Shown here: positions 43,916-55,660 of the stretch, in pieces
How positions within the stretch are numbered: the stretch's first letter is position 1
Layout of the letters: the number at the start of each line of letters is the position of its first letter
Assembly: GCA_037042915.1 (NCBI GenBank)
Contig: CM073196.1
Span: forward strand, 3,472,001-3,536,000
DNA from: Auricularia sp. M13
Lineage: Eukaryota > Basidiomycota > Agaricomycetes > Auriculariales > Auriculariaceae
DNA length: 64,000 nucleotides
Direction of reading: 5' to 3'
The notes under the pieces: generated by a model
The model's database searches: none
What the model was told of the DNA's origin: nothing
What the model saw: the letters and a program-made list of their open reading frames with translations, nothing else
Position numbers and translations under genes: made by a program

Positions 43916-45526
43916 TCAGGCCGCCAGTGTCGGGTAGGAAGCGGCGAATTCGTAGCATGGGTGGGAGATGCCTGCTGCGTAGGATACCTTCGGCTTCAGG
44001 TAGCTGCTGGCAGTGCGCTTCGTCCGGGGTTTCGCGGTGACCGCAATAGCAGAAGCGTTGGGGAAGAGACAGGCCCATTTGTTTTCAGATAACGTCAACG
44101 AGTAGACGCGGCGACATAGATAGTAGTTGCGCCGTTGGGCAGCTTCGTGGCTCGCTACCCAGTCGACCCGGAACGATGTGACAGCGCCGCGCCTGGCCAT
44201 GCGCGCCTGGTGGAATTTGAGGAACTCTGGAGTATCCCCCGGTATGTATACCAGGTCACGAAGCGAGAGAACCTCCAGCTTCGGAGCAAGCCACGGCTGC
44301 TCGGACATTATCTTCCAGAAGGCGTCCCAATCGTAGTCCTCGCCGAAAGGCTCGTCGGATGTAAACGGGCGGTCTTCCCAGAAGCAGAGGTGAGTGAGGG
44401 CGCTCCCATTCGCACGCAAGAAACTTGTGACGCCATCCAGCACTGCTTCCGGGTCCCAGATCAACTTGTGTGGTAGATGGAGCTCGGTGAGGTTGGGCAT
44501 GCGTGTGTAGGCGGCGGCGCATTGGAGCGTGTCGGTTAGGAGCTCCGACCTGATCTGCAGCAGGACGAGCGATGGTAGCACGATAGGATTCTGGGTCAAC
44601 TCCCTGCCGCCATGCTTAAGTTCACCGCCCAACATGCCGTAACTGCAGTCCAGCTTGAGGACCTTGAGATTGGGCGTACACCGAAGGATATCCCAGAGCC
44701 TGGCGTGCAACAACGGCGAATCAACCAAGAGATCGACGAGGGAAGAGACCGGCGTCGTGAACTTGAAATGTTCCAGTCCAAGCTGGGCAACTTCCAGGCG
44801 GGGGCTGTTGGGCAGCAGGCCCGCCACAGTCTTGGTATAAATGATCGGGCCGCCGCGTCGCAAGGATCGATTGAGGTTGGAAACGTGAAGCTCCGTGAGC
44901 AAAGGCGTGGGCCTGGAAAAAAGACGCAAGAGGGTGGGATAGGACAGGCCGCCGCCCGGCGCCTGGTACTCGACGCGCCGCCAGCGATCCGCGTGCTTGA
45001 TGAGGGCGTCGAAAATCAATTTTGCGCTGTCGGGTTCAGATCCAAATGCTTCTCCAGGCCATTGAAAGTTGGGAGCGTCCCAGGGCAACAACACGGAAAG
45101 GGGCGCCCGCTTCGAGCGCTCGAGGAGGATGCGCAAAAACGCCTCTGCGCGGTCGGCGAACTTCCACGTTGTGGGCTCTGGGAGACAGATGTAGCTCCAG
45201 ATGGCGGGCGTGTGCATCAGCGCGATGTCTCGCCAGTGCTTGCAGACTCTGGCCAGGCGGAAGGGCGCTGCGGCCCTCTCGATGTTGCGCTTCCCCTCGC
45301 CGAGTATCGCCCAGTGAGGATCGTTGTAGTCGGTTGGCACGCTGAATAAAATAACTTGCGCGATGAGCTCGACTGGGAGCCGGCCTATGCCCCGGATTGG
45401 CCATGGGACAGGGTTGCTTTGAATCGGCGCGAGCTGGGAATAATCGTCAGGAGGCCTGGCCTGCCAGGCGCCGTGTACGAAACAGCTTACCTGCATGGCC
45501 TGTGTGTTCGAACTACCAGAGTTCAT
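43916..45526 (-). CDS. F-box protein, paralogue of the 5-kb and 48-kb genes
   Basis: Exon 1 is 45526-45491 (12 codons, ends CAG|gtaagc) and exon 2 is 45433-43916, giving 517 residues. The 57-base intron matches in position and length that of the 5-kb gene. The F-box begins RLPVELIAQVILFSVPTDY, then APFRLARVCKHWRDIALMHT and PAIWSYICLPEPTTW, which closely resembles the paralogues. Leucine-rich repeats follow. It is likely an SCF adaptor of unknown target. Confidence 0.88.
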   Translation of the reverse strand: MNSGSSNTQAMQVSCFVHGAWQARPPDDYSQLAPIQSNPVPWPIRGIGRLPVELIAQVILFSVPTDYNDPHWAILGEGKRNIERAAAPFRLARVCKHWRDIALMHTPAIWSYICLPEPTTWKFADRAEAFLRILLERSKRAPLSVLLPWDAPNFQWPGEAFGSEPDSAKLIFDALIKHADRWRRVEYQAPGGGLSYPTLLRLFSRPTPLLTELHVSNLNRSLRRGGPIIYTKTVAGLLPNSPRLEVAQLGLEHFKFTTPVSSLVDLLVDSPLLHARLWDILRCTPNLKVLKLDCSYGMLGGELKHGGRELTQNPIVLPSLVLLQIRSELLTDTLQCAAAYTRMPNLTELHLPHKLIWDPEAVLDGVTSFLRANGSALTHLCFWEDRPFTSDEPFGEDYDWDAFWKIMSEQPWLAPKLEVLSLRDLVYIPGDTPEFLKFHQARMARRGAVTSFRVDWVASHEAAQRRNYYLCRRVYSLTLSENKWACLFPNASAIAVTAKPRTKRTASSYLKPKVSYAAGISHPCYEFAASYPTLAA

Positions 45527-45612
45527 CCTGCGGTGGAGGGGGGAAAGAATGAGAGAGTGAGGGTGGTCGTGGTGGGGAAAAAAGTTGCGAGCGGAGGTCG
45601 GAGCCAGATGCC

Positions 45613-45623
45613 ACGTTTTTATG
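45613..45623 (-). promoter_or_regulatory. TATA-like box of the F-box gene at 43916-45526
   Basis: Minus strand gcataaaaacg, about 90 bases before the ATG, in the same relative place as in the 5-kb paralogue, followed by the shared leader block ccgacctccgctcgcaact. Confidence 0.6.
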
Positions 45624-45629
45624 CCGCAA

Positions 45630-46705
45630 TCCGCCGTCAGACATTTGGTCCATGCGCTTCGCTTCGCGGCTCGCGACCTCATGGAAATAATGTTATTATA
45701 ATATCTGAGGTTCATTTGGTGAGTGTATGGCCACGGTAGCGATTGCGAGGTCAAACGACCCTGCTCACCTTCGAACTTTGAGCCCGGTCATATGAGTCGC
45801 TGGGATGCGTATCGGTATCCTTTCGTGAACACGTCTGGCCATGAAGAGGCCCAAACCACAACCACAGCGTGACCTGTCAAAACCTCAGCTTCGTCCTGCC
45901 GAACCACGCAACGTGGTAACATACGAAATGCGCTTTGCCGTCCGCCCTGGGATATAGATTGACCTCCACGTTTTGAGATGCGTCGAGTGTGGCGAGAGAC
46001 GGTCGATTGCGCTTTCTGGATCCCGAGTGTGATTTTACGCACTTCTGTAAGACAAGCTGATAACACAATGACTGTTCTCACGATCTTGCGGAGGAAACTC
46101 ACTGGGCAAACCAGGAGCAACCTGCCCAGATTATCAAGTTGTGCGTTTCAACCATAGTACGATGCTCAAGGCTTTGCAAGATGGATTCGAATTCACTGAG
46201 CGGACAAGATTGCATTAAGTACTTCGCGCTAAACGTACACGACTCTAGAAAGTAATAATTCTATGCGGGTGGGAGCATGCCGCATGCTCTATCGTGCTGG
46301 CTGAGGTCTGGGCCGCGCGACTTGAATGACTCGGCAATGTAAAGTGGCAGCGGTTTCTTGGAAGCTCTTGGAAGCCAGGGTAGCCGCTTCATTCCGCGTG
46401 GATAACCGTCTTCCTGGGACCCATGTATGGCAGCTGTCGACAGGACCAGCATTTGGTGCGAGCGAGAAAAAGTTTACCGTAAGGCGCCGAACGGCAACTC
46501 CCGCCAAATGGCCTGCAGACTGCCAGAAGCCAACTCGCGCTGGCTGACTCTCTTGATCGTAAAGCAGAGCTGCATTCCATAAACGCCTACATACAAATAA
46601 ACTCGGAGCTGAAAGGTGTTGAGTTGAACGATGTGGTCCATACATGCAAATAGCAAGTGCATTGTCCATGGCAGTCCGAATCCGAGACGAGCCTGAGGAT
46701 CTACT
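45630..46705. other. Spacer with no gene seen
   Basis: Upstream region of one F-box gene and 3' flank of the next. Short frames on both strands lack support. Confidence 0.45.
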
Positions 46706-48320
46706 CTAGAAAGCATGCTCCGGCCCGAGCGTCACGTACCTAGACGAGGCAAAGTAGCGATAGTCCTTGTGGTGCTTCGACGCTCCTTCGTCCAGCAGAC
46801 GGTCCCATTCCGCCTCTGACCAAGGCAGATTAAAGAGTGAGGTGCATATGTGGTACGTGTGGCAGCGTTCGGGCCCAGTCTGGGGAAACCACAGGACTTC
46901 GATCCGGATGGGGTCATCTGGACCTTGAGGGACACACCGTTTCGCGTGGAATTCACGGAACGCTGCCCCTTCGCGAGGAAAGAATACGAGGCCTTCAAAG
47001 CGGACAGTGTGCAGCGCAGGGGCAACCAACTCCCCGCTGACTGGGTCCGGCTGGGAGAGAAGGGTCCAGAACTGTTCGTGTGCGAGCTCGAGGACCATCT
47101 TCCGCTGGGTCTTCGGCATACGGCGCCACCACTTGAGGTTCCTGTCCTCCCTGAAGGTAAGAGTCATGAGACAACTGCCGTGCGCCTTGAGGAATATGGT
47201 GAGGTCGTCCATGTGGCTCTCGTCGAGCCAGGTCATCCCGAACGGCAGGTCGAGTTCCCTCAAATTGGGGAGCCAGACGTAACGCGCGAGCACACCGAGG
47301 CAAAGGCTTTTGCGGCTGAGGCTGTCTTCGATGAAGATTCGCTCCAAGTGCTCCAGGACGACGGGTCCGCTCAAGCCGCCGAGGTCTATATGAGCCTCCG
47401 GCCGGGCGTCAAGGGTACCGGGATTGTGCCCCAGGCTGAGAAGTAGGAGGTTTGGCGTCAGGGCCAATAGGTTGCATAGCCGGAGCGGAAACCTGGGCAC
47501 GTCGACCTCGAGATGCACGAGCTTCTCCATAGGGCGTGTCGTGGAGGCCCAGTGCTCGAGGATGAGATCGGCGCGATACAATTTCGGGGCGTGCGGTAGC
47601 AGCCTGGTCAAAGGCCGATATATCGAGTTGGGCTGCCACTGTACGGGAGGACGCGGGCCAAACGAGACGTGGAGCTTCTCGAGCGACGCCGTAGGCTGTA
47701 TGAGCAGCTTGCGAATGATCTCCTCACCGAGGGGACCCATGTGCGCGCGGAACTCGAGCCACGCCCACCGGTTGGAGTGCGCGCAGAGCGCTTCGATGCA
47801 CCGACGCAGAATTTCGCGCGAGATATCGTCGTCTGCCCAGTTGATTTGCCGCGTCGTGTGCCAGGGCAACAGCACCCAGAGCGGCGCGACGCCCGATCGC
47901 TTGAGCATGAGACCGAGGAGGTCTGGGGCCTGCAGGCCGTAGTCCCAGTGCGCGGGGTCAGGTATGCAGATATAGCTCCACAGAGCGCCGTAGCCGAGCA
48001 TGATTTTGCGCCAGGTTCTGCAGACGGCGGCGAGGCGGAAGGGCGCGACGAGTCGCTCGAGGTTGCGCTCGCCTTGGCCGAAGTCCTCCCACTTGTCGTC
48101 GTCGGCTGGGTACATGACCACATGGCGAAAGATGTTTTCAAGTATTTCAGCAGGGAAATCGAGGATATGTTTGCTGCGAGCCACAGCAGCCATCGGGAGC
48201 TTTTGAGCCACCGCGCTCTGGCAGAAAAAAATCAGTCAATATGACTCGAGCTTGCGCATCGGTACAGTGCTGACGACTCACCTCGAGCGCTGTAGCGAGT
48301 TCTGTAGTGTCCGGCATCAT
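46706..48320 (-). CDS. F-box protein, paralogue of the 5-kb and 45-kb genes
   Basis: Exon 1 is 48320-48282 (13 codons, or 12 from the second ATG at 48317) and exon 2 is 48217-46706, giving 516 residues. The intron is 64 bases. The F-box begins DFPAEILENIFRHVVMYP, followed by LVAPFRLAAVCRTWRKIMLG and ALWSYICIPDP. Leucine-rich repeats follow. It shares architecture and about the same length with its two paralogues, head-to-tail with the one at 43916-45526, so local tandem duplication is likely. Confidence 0.88.
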
Positions 48321-48385
48321 AGAGTCCGTTGAGGAGCGATATTCGATGATGGAGGACGAAAGATGCAGACGCGCGGCCGGACCCG

Positions 48386-48396
48386 GCTTTTTATCC
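48386..48396 (-). promoter_or_regulatory. TATA-like box of the F-box gene at 46706-48320
   Basis: Minus strand ggataaaaagc, about 70 bases before the ATG at 48320. Confidence 0.55.
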
Positions 48397-48540
48397 TGTC
48401 CACCACGAACCACGCTTCGGGCCAATCGAAGCATGGACCGTGCGAACTTCCTCGCCATGCATTACATACACCTGCGGCCCGCGGCTGCAGCAATATGTAC
48501 ATGAACGCTCTGCTCGACGCCAGCACGGACCCGCTCACCC

Positions 48541-49996
48541 TCAAGCTGTACTTGCTGTCTCCTGCTCCGAGGTGGCGGGGAATTCCCAGATCTCGATGGC
48601 GCCTTTGCCGGCTGGAGAGACGCCGGCTACCGCCAGCAGCGCTTGGACCGTGTCCGTGTTGGTGGTGGTCCAGGCGAGCGCGTTGACCTTCGCGATCTTG
48701 AGTGTTTTGGCCTCCCAGACCACTGCGGCGTGCGCGCCTTCGGGCGATGAGACATCGTACAGCTTGAGCGCGCCCGAGAGAGTCGACGTGAAGACATGCG
48801 CGTCGTCTTTCCAAACGCTGGACGACGGTATCAATTAGCCACTGGCAAAGCAAGCATTTTCGGCAGAAGCTTACACTCCTACGATTGGGCCCGTGGCGAT
48901 GTCGTAGAAGCGACCGTGCTCAGGGTCCAAGCCTTCCCATTTCTTGCTTTTCTTTTTGGCCGTAGACAATGTCTTCGCACCGCCCGAGCCGACCCATAAC
49001 CTACCGTCCGCAAGACCGCAGGCAATGTGGCCTGCGCTTGAGAGGCTCATGGTGTGGACGAAGGGCGGCGAGAGTGAAGTCTGTTGCTGCTGAGCATCAT
49101 CGGGGAGTGCGCTGCCTGAGCGAATTTAGAGGCCTGAAAATGACAAGAGGACTCACGCACCAAAGTCGATAGATGACAGATATGTGCCGAGGAGGTAATC
49201 AGAGTGTAGGAGGGCGCAGTCGTAGCCACCGGAAACAACTGCGGGACTGATCAGCTTCCTTTAAGCTTCCTGGCACATGCAGCTGACATACCTTCCCGAG
49301 GACGGTTCGGGATGAATGCAATAGGACTGGAAACCTGCAATAGGTGAGTTCGAGAAACACGTGAATATTGTTTGCTCACATTCTTGTGTTTTGACTTCAG
49401 CAAGCGGACGTCTTGCGAAGTCAGGTCGTAGACGCCCACAAGACCAGAATCACAGGTGAATCCAATGTGGGATTTGTTAACATCAATCTGTTGATAGGTG
49501 AGAGAATGTTTGGGGGTGTTCACTTTGGGATGACCTCATTCAGAACGTTATCTTCGTCGTTGTCGTCTTCCAATATCCGCTTCGCGATCGTAGCATCCTC
49601 TTTCGTGAGCACAAGTTTTGTTTCGTTTAGTTCGAAGCAGAAGAGCTATAAAGGCTCAATTCAAGTGCTTGATGGGAAGTAACGCGTTCCTCACATGCTG
49701 TCCTGCTGCTATCCAAATGCGCGCAAGCGTTCCTTGCGGCAGACTTCCAAGACCAAAGGCGAGCGAGGAAACCTCGTTCTCTAAGCCACGAATGGCCCTG
49801 AAGACCCTGTTCTCATTGACACGATATACACGGACAGTGCCATCCTCTGAGGCAGAAAACTGCAGTTAGAACAAAAAACGGGTTGCGTCGCGCTTTAGAG
49901 CTTGCCTGAGCCAGCAGCGATGAATTCCTTGGACACTGCGAGTGCCGTGAACGGCGACGGGGCTGCTAAAGGTGGCCTGCGCCTCGAATTGAGCAT
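48541..49996 (-). CDS. WD40-repeat protein, WDR53-like
   Basis: Eight exons on the minus strand: 49996-49906, 49846-49695, 49645-49535, 49487-49380, 49334-49292, 49238-49161, 49115-48875, 48817-48541, giving 366 residues. WD repeats are visible as FIAAGSEDGTVRVYR, GFTCDSGLVGVYDL, PREVVSGGYDCALLHSDY, GHIACGLADGRLWVGSG and HVFTSTLSGALKLYDVSS. The overall order and short variable insert (EDDNDEDN) recall WDR53, but other WD40 families cannot be excluded. Intron 1 (49905-49847) is GC-AG with consensus TCAG|gcaagc. It restores the GSEDG repeat end. It starts 74 bases from the divergent phosphatase gene. Confidence 0.78.
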
Positions 49997-50070
49997 GGAG
50001 TGCAATGCAGAAGCAGAGTTAGGTGGTGAGCGGAGTTGCGTCACGGTCCTTGGCTCTTCCTCCTGCGCCT
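49997..50070. promoter_or_regulatory. Short divergent promoter between WD40 and Sac phosphatase genes
   Basis: 74 bases between opposite ATGs (49996 minus, 50071 plus). It contains ttcctcctgcgcct just before the + strand ATG. No TATA is seen. Confidence 0.55.
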
Positions 50071-53000
50071 ATGTTTCAAGCCCGAGTCCGGCGTCTGTTC
50101 TCTGGCGGCAGCGGCGGCAAGAAGAAGGCTGCCGAGGCGCCAGCGCTGCCCGCGCAGGTCGATGTGGCAGCCATTGCGGTCAACGGGCCATTAGCGCCCA
50201 CCATTCCACCAGCGCTCGCCGTGCCCGCCGCGCCCCATCCGCTGCCCTACGAGCGCATTGCCGTACTCTCCAGCCCGGACGGCCTCCTGCTGCGCCCTGA
50301 CGTGCCCAAGGCCGAGTCTCACGTGCGCATAGCCTGGGGAAAGGCTGCATCCATTGAATCGGTCGACGGAGACGTTACCCTGGCCGATGACGACCGTGCC
50401 AAAGCTGCCATCGTCTACGGCATCGTCGGCATTCTTCGTCTGTTTCATGGTGAGCATTGTTCTTATAGCGTCAAGAATGATAACCGAGATCATGACCAGC
50501 GTCGTATCTGCTCGTTGTGGACCAGCGTCACGCCGTCGGTAACCGTACGTGCCGCATCTTACGTTGCTGCATAAAATCTCAAACGCTGCACAGTGCTGGA
50601 CGAGAACCACCCCATCTATGGCGTCAAGCATGTTTCAGCAATACCGTTGGAAATCGACAGAGCCAACACGGTGCTGAACGTCATCAGAAGTACCAATGCT
50701 ACGGAGCGCGCAACGGCCGCCGCTCTGTCCGCCGAGCCGTCCGATGCTCTCCCTGATGATGCTGTCGACGCAGCAGATGCCTCAGACGCCATTAACGGTG
50801 ACGCCGAGCGCAATGAAGACGACGACGAAGCCCAGGAACGGCGGTCGGCACATGTGCGCTTCGTTTCGGAAGTGGAGGCACGCGAGCGCGAGTCGCAACG
50901 CACCCAACCGCCGCGACCGCCGTCGCCCATCCCCTCGCTCACGTCGTCGGGCGCGTCGTCGACCACCGTTAGCGGCCGTTCGTCGCCGACGTCTCCTGTT
51001 TCATCCGCCCTTGCCGAGCGCATGTCGTTCTGGGACCGCGTGTACAAGCGCGGGCCGCTCTCTGCTGCAGCCGCGGCGCAAATCAAGCAGACGCTGGAGA
51101 GCAACGTCCCCATCACCGACTCGCTGGACAAGCTTCTCGCGGCCGAGTACGAGAAGGCCGAACAACCGGCCCCGGCAGAAGTTGTCGAAACGCTGGCCGC
51201 CGCTGCGCCCGCCGCCCCTGCCACGGTGGACGAGCAGAACCGGGAGCTCGAGACCAAGATTGTGCGCGAGACTGTGCGGCTGTTTGGGAAAGGCGGCATG
51301 TACTTTGCCTACTCGTTTGGTAAATTTATGTTCGTATCTACGACCCGACCACTTGACCCAGACTTTTCTATCCAGACATCACGACACCCCTGCAGCGCAA
51401 ACGTCAACAAGTCGCTAAGCACCGGCAGCAGGCTTCACTCCTCCACGACCTGGCTGCGAGCGAAAGCGACACGAGTGTAGCGAGCGCGTCAGAAGAGATC
51501 GACGTTCTGGCCGAGCCGCAGGCCAATCTTCCGCTTTGGCGTCGCGTCGACAAGCGATTCTGGTGGAACAACTCCATGTCGCGGCCCTTCGTAGATGCTG
51601 GTGTTCGTCACTCGTCTCCTCTATCCACATCGCATCTAACTAATGCGCACACAGCTGCACCCCTACGTCCTGCCCATCATGCAAGGCTACATCCAAGTAG
51701 CCTCGTTCCCCATCCCCGCGCCAGAGTCCGGGCCCGTCCTCGGCGCCCGCGTCGCAGATTCTCCAGAGCCCACGGAGGAGGTCGCTGCAGAGGTTGCACA
51801 GGCAGTGACGGAGCCCAAGGTGCCCGAGGCGACCGAGGAAGTGGCCGAGAATGTCGTGCCCGTCGACTACATCATCATCTCGCGCCGGTCGCGCGACAGG
51901 GCGGGGCTGCGCTACCAGCGCCGCGGTATCGATGAGGACGCCAATGTAGCCAACTTTGTCGAGACCGAGGCGATTTTGCGCATCCAAGTTAGTCGTCGTG
52001 TTCTCCTATTTCGGCTTTGCTGACCCTTCGGGTTCAGCGCGACGGGACGGACAATGTGTTCAGCTACATCCAGATTCGCGGATCGAGTGCGTATTTTCTT
52101 GCTTTTTGCGGTGTTGCTGGTGTGATATATTCATGACGGGCCGCAGTACCGCTGTTTTGGACGCAACCTGGGTACAGTCTGAAGCCTGCGCCGCAACTGT
52201 CTTCGGACAGGACGCACGACCAGAATCTGGATGCGATACGGCGTCACCTGGAACAGACCATCAAGACGTACGGACCACATGTATGTCATTCCATGTTTAT
52301 GCTTGGCTATTGCTGACCGAAAATACCTCGATAGACCATCGTGAACCTGGCTGAGCAACACGGCAAGGAGGGCGCAATCACGACTGCCTATCGCGAGTAT
52401 GTGAGCGAGATGGCCAGCGAAGACGCCAGGTGTGTTTGTTTCGTCTCTTCCGCATTCAGGTTCTAATATCCGTACCCATTGAAAGATATGTCGAGTAAGC
52501 TTGCTTCCCGTTTGTGCTTGACGCACGAGATTGATCATGGTGTGGTGTCTGCAGGTACGATTTCCACGCGGAGACAAAGGGCATGAAGTACGAGAATATC
52601 TCGAAGCTCATCACGCAGCTGGACCGGTCGTTCGAGTCCCAAGGGTTCGTTCATACCTCCTCCTCCGCCTAATACATGTCCTCATGACCTCCCGTCCTGG
52701 TGTACAGATTCTTTTGGGTGTCGAATAAGACCGCGCTCTCCGAGCAGCGGGGTGTGTTCCGCGTGAACTGCATCGACTGTCTGGACCGGACGAACGTTGT
52801 TCAGGTCCGCTTTAAATGCTGGATACCTGATCGTGCGGGTTTGCTGACGCGCGTTGTGATTGTTGCAGTCCGCTTTTGCGAGATTTGTGCTGCATAAGCA
52901 GCTTGGGACGCTCGCCCTGTTGAATATTGGCGATGCTGGCAAGACGGACGCCGATGTTATTTTCAACGATGGTATGTGGACATTCCGATCTTCGGGTAAG

Positions 53001-54613
53001 CTAGTCGACTGACTGTCTTCAGTTTGGGCCAATAATGGAGACGCGATTAGTCGCGCATAGTGAATGATTCGTTTTTTGCATTCGGGCTTGCGCTGACGCC
53101 GTTCGTAGTGCTGGCACGTCCGCTCTGAAGGTGCGTGCTGTATTATTTGCTATATTAAACGCCTACTTACATCGCGCCAGGGTGACTTCACTCGGTACTA
53201 TCCACCGGCACTCCAAGCATTCTGCCACTAACGATTTCAATACCAGGACGGGAAAGCGCGATATAACTGGCATGCTTCACGACGGCGTCAACTCGCTTGC
53301 ACGGTCTGATGCTTTCCCAAGCATTATTGGACCGCCGCTGACTTGTCCTCGTGCAGCGTCTACTCGTCCACGTTCTCGGACTGGTTCTCGCAGGCAGTCA
53401 TCGACTATGCGCTCGGCAACCGCGCACTCGCCGTCTTCTCGGAGTTCCTGCACAACCTCGCATCTACGGACCCACGCGAGTTGCTGCGCATCAGCAAAGT
53501 GCGCGAGGCGGCCGTCGAGACGTGCACTGCGCGTGTGCTGAGCCAGGGCGAACGCTTACTATCCGGATGGACGTTGTTCTCGCCTGTGAATCTGAACACG
53601 CGGATCAGCGACCGGTTTGAGGAGAAGGTCGTGCTGCTGGTATGTTTGCTGTATGGGTTGCGCCTTGTACCGCTGACATGGCTTTTAGACGGCCAAGGCA
53701 CTCTATATAGTTGTGCGTCGCTGTGCATGGCGTTGAATGTCGCTGAGCCGCTGCAGAGCTATGACTACAACCTGGAAAAGGTCAACATGTTTACGCGGGT
53801 TCCTTTGGGTGATATAGTGGGCATAAGGAAAGGTTCGCACACTTTTATGTTTCGACACGCTTTCTCTGGGCCTGACAATGGCGTAGGGGCCTATATCCTC
53901 TCGCCACTGGAGGAGGCGAGTCGAGATCCAACACAGAATTACGGGTTTATGGTGGCGTACCTGCCAACTCGAGAAGATACGCGCGTGTCAAGCTACACCG
54001 TGCGCAATAGCATCGACACGGCGGCGCGGACGCCGACGACATCGCCTGTTGCAACACCAGCGTCGTCCCCTCTGGCGCAGCGATTCCCGACGAGACGGTC
54101 GACCAAGTCGCCGCCAAAATCGCAAGGCGGGCATGCCTTATCGCGCATCTTGACCAACGTCGCTCTCGGCACCACCGACGACGTAGTGTCGGCCGCGTTC
54201 AAAGCTCTGCCTGTTGACGCCGCTAAAGAACGGCGGGGCTCTGCCTTGGCCGGTGCACCCGTCAAGGAACCTGTGAACTGCATGGAGGTTGTGAACAGTA
54301 TCGTGGACGCCATACGGGACGCGTGTGCGGACGTTGGAGCCGTGCATTCGCCGGACTTCGTCGTTGAGAAGGATATCGTGAGGTCAGTTTATCCCCTGTC
54401 GGTTGTGATTTGGGGCATTACTGATATGCTGCCTAGTCTTGCAGAGGCTCAGAGTACAACGAGCATGTACGCCAAGCTGGAGTACGGGATCAAGCGCTTA
54501 TTATGGTTGGGACGGTAACGACACTGAACAATTTTTTGCTCGGACAAAGGCATCGCATACATATTTTATGCCTATGCCATCATGCTCTAAGTTATGCTGG
54601 GGCTGTTGTCTAA
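50071..54613 (+). CDS. Sac-domain phosphoinositide phosphatase (INPP5F/Sac2-like)
   Basis: Twenty-one exons: 50071-50449, 50500-50538, 50594-51319, 51376-51602, 51655-51987, 52038-52086, 52147-52280, 52335-52429, 52485-52493, 52555-52644, 52708-52804, 52869-52971, 53024-53059 (acceptor near 53022), 53109-53130, 53181-53194, 53247-53303, 53357-53639, 53689-53712, 53757-53832, 53887-54382, 54445-54613, giving about 1152 residues. The Sac core reads [34 protein letters not shown] and the catalytic [12 protein letters not shown] (C-x5-R) near residue 715. After it, [20 protein letters not shown] and [10 protein letters not shown] match an hSac2-type region. A Ser-rich insert (about 165-290) interrupts the N-part. 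It removes phosphate from membrane phosphoinositides. Read-through of the last intron would give a different C-terminus. Confidence 0.88.
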
Positions 54614-54854
54614 TCATAATCTCACGACTTTCACGACTATCAGACCAGTGCATGAATTGCGTCCGTTCGTGCATGCCGAGCCGCTCACACGCTACGGTGC
54701 CAGGCTGACATGGGCAACTCCTCTCTCATTGCACCCGCTTAGGCACGGGACGCGGGCTGCATGAGCTCCGCATCCCGGCGTCCGGCTTCCTCTCACGCGG
54801 CACTCATTCCTTGACTCTCAAGTCAGCCGGTTGCTGCGAAGTTGTCCAGCAATT

Positions 54855-55540
54855 ATGTCGCAAGAGGCTACCGTTGCAAGCTCGTCTGCGCCCCTGGGCG
54901 ACCTTCCGCCATTCTGCGCTCGGCTTCAGGAAGCGAAGGCTCGCAAGGGTGTGTATCGTAACGCTCGGGGAGGTTGGAAGACTGACTTGCACACAGGTCT
55001 GACCTTCGAGCAGATTGCCAAGGCACTCGACCGCAACGAAATCTGGGTCGCTTCTGTTTTTTTCGGCCAAGCTAAGCCTACGCCCAAGGATATTGAAGGC
55101 CTGGAGAAGGTTCTTGGGCTTGAGGCAAGCGCGCTCTCGACTTCTGCGGGATCGCATTGGTGGCCGACGCGTGGAATTGGCCCATCCATTCCGACCGATC
55201 CTGTCCTTTACCGTCTCTACGAGGTTCGCTGCGCCTGCCCAATGTATACTGTGCCTGACGCAATCAAAGGGTGTGCTCGTGTACGGGCATCCGATCAAGG
55301 CCGTCATCCACGAGAAATTTGGTTCGTTTATCACCCACGCAGATCTCTCCCTCTTGACCGAGAGTGCCTAATAAGGGGACGGCATTATGTCCATGATCGA
55401 CTGCAAGGTCGATGTGCAGCGCAAGGCGGACCCCAAAGGCGATCGCGTTGTTCTGTCCTTCGAGTCAGTCCGGCACATTGGTGTATCATGAAGCTGACGT
55501 TCTCCTTAGCGGGAAGTTCTTGCCTTACGTCCCTTGGTAA
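54855..55540 (+). CDS. cyn1: Cyanate hydratase (cyanase)
   Basis: Exons 54855-54948, 54997-55223, 55270-55322, 55377-55463 and 55510-55540 give 163 residues. It converts cyanate and bicarbonate to ammonia and carbon dioxide. The N-terminal helix-turn-helix-like part (GLTFEQIAKALDRNEIWVAS) and the catalytic domain PTDPVLYRLYE with Arg and Glu of the active site, then IMSMIDCKVDVQRK with the catalytic Ser, are intact. The chain ends KFLPYVPW, as in fungal cyanases. Length is normal for the family. Confidence 0.95.
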
Positions 55541-55660
55541 ACACAGTTTCAATGGCTGCAAAGTTACCGCAACTGTGTACTATATCCTGATAGCAGCGCG
55601 AAGAGCAACACGAGAAACATGAACAGAATACAACGCGGACGAGAGGCCGATATACGTCTG

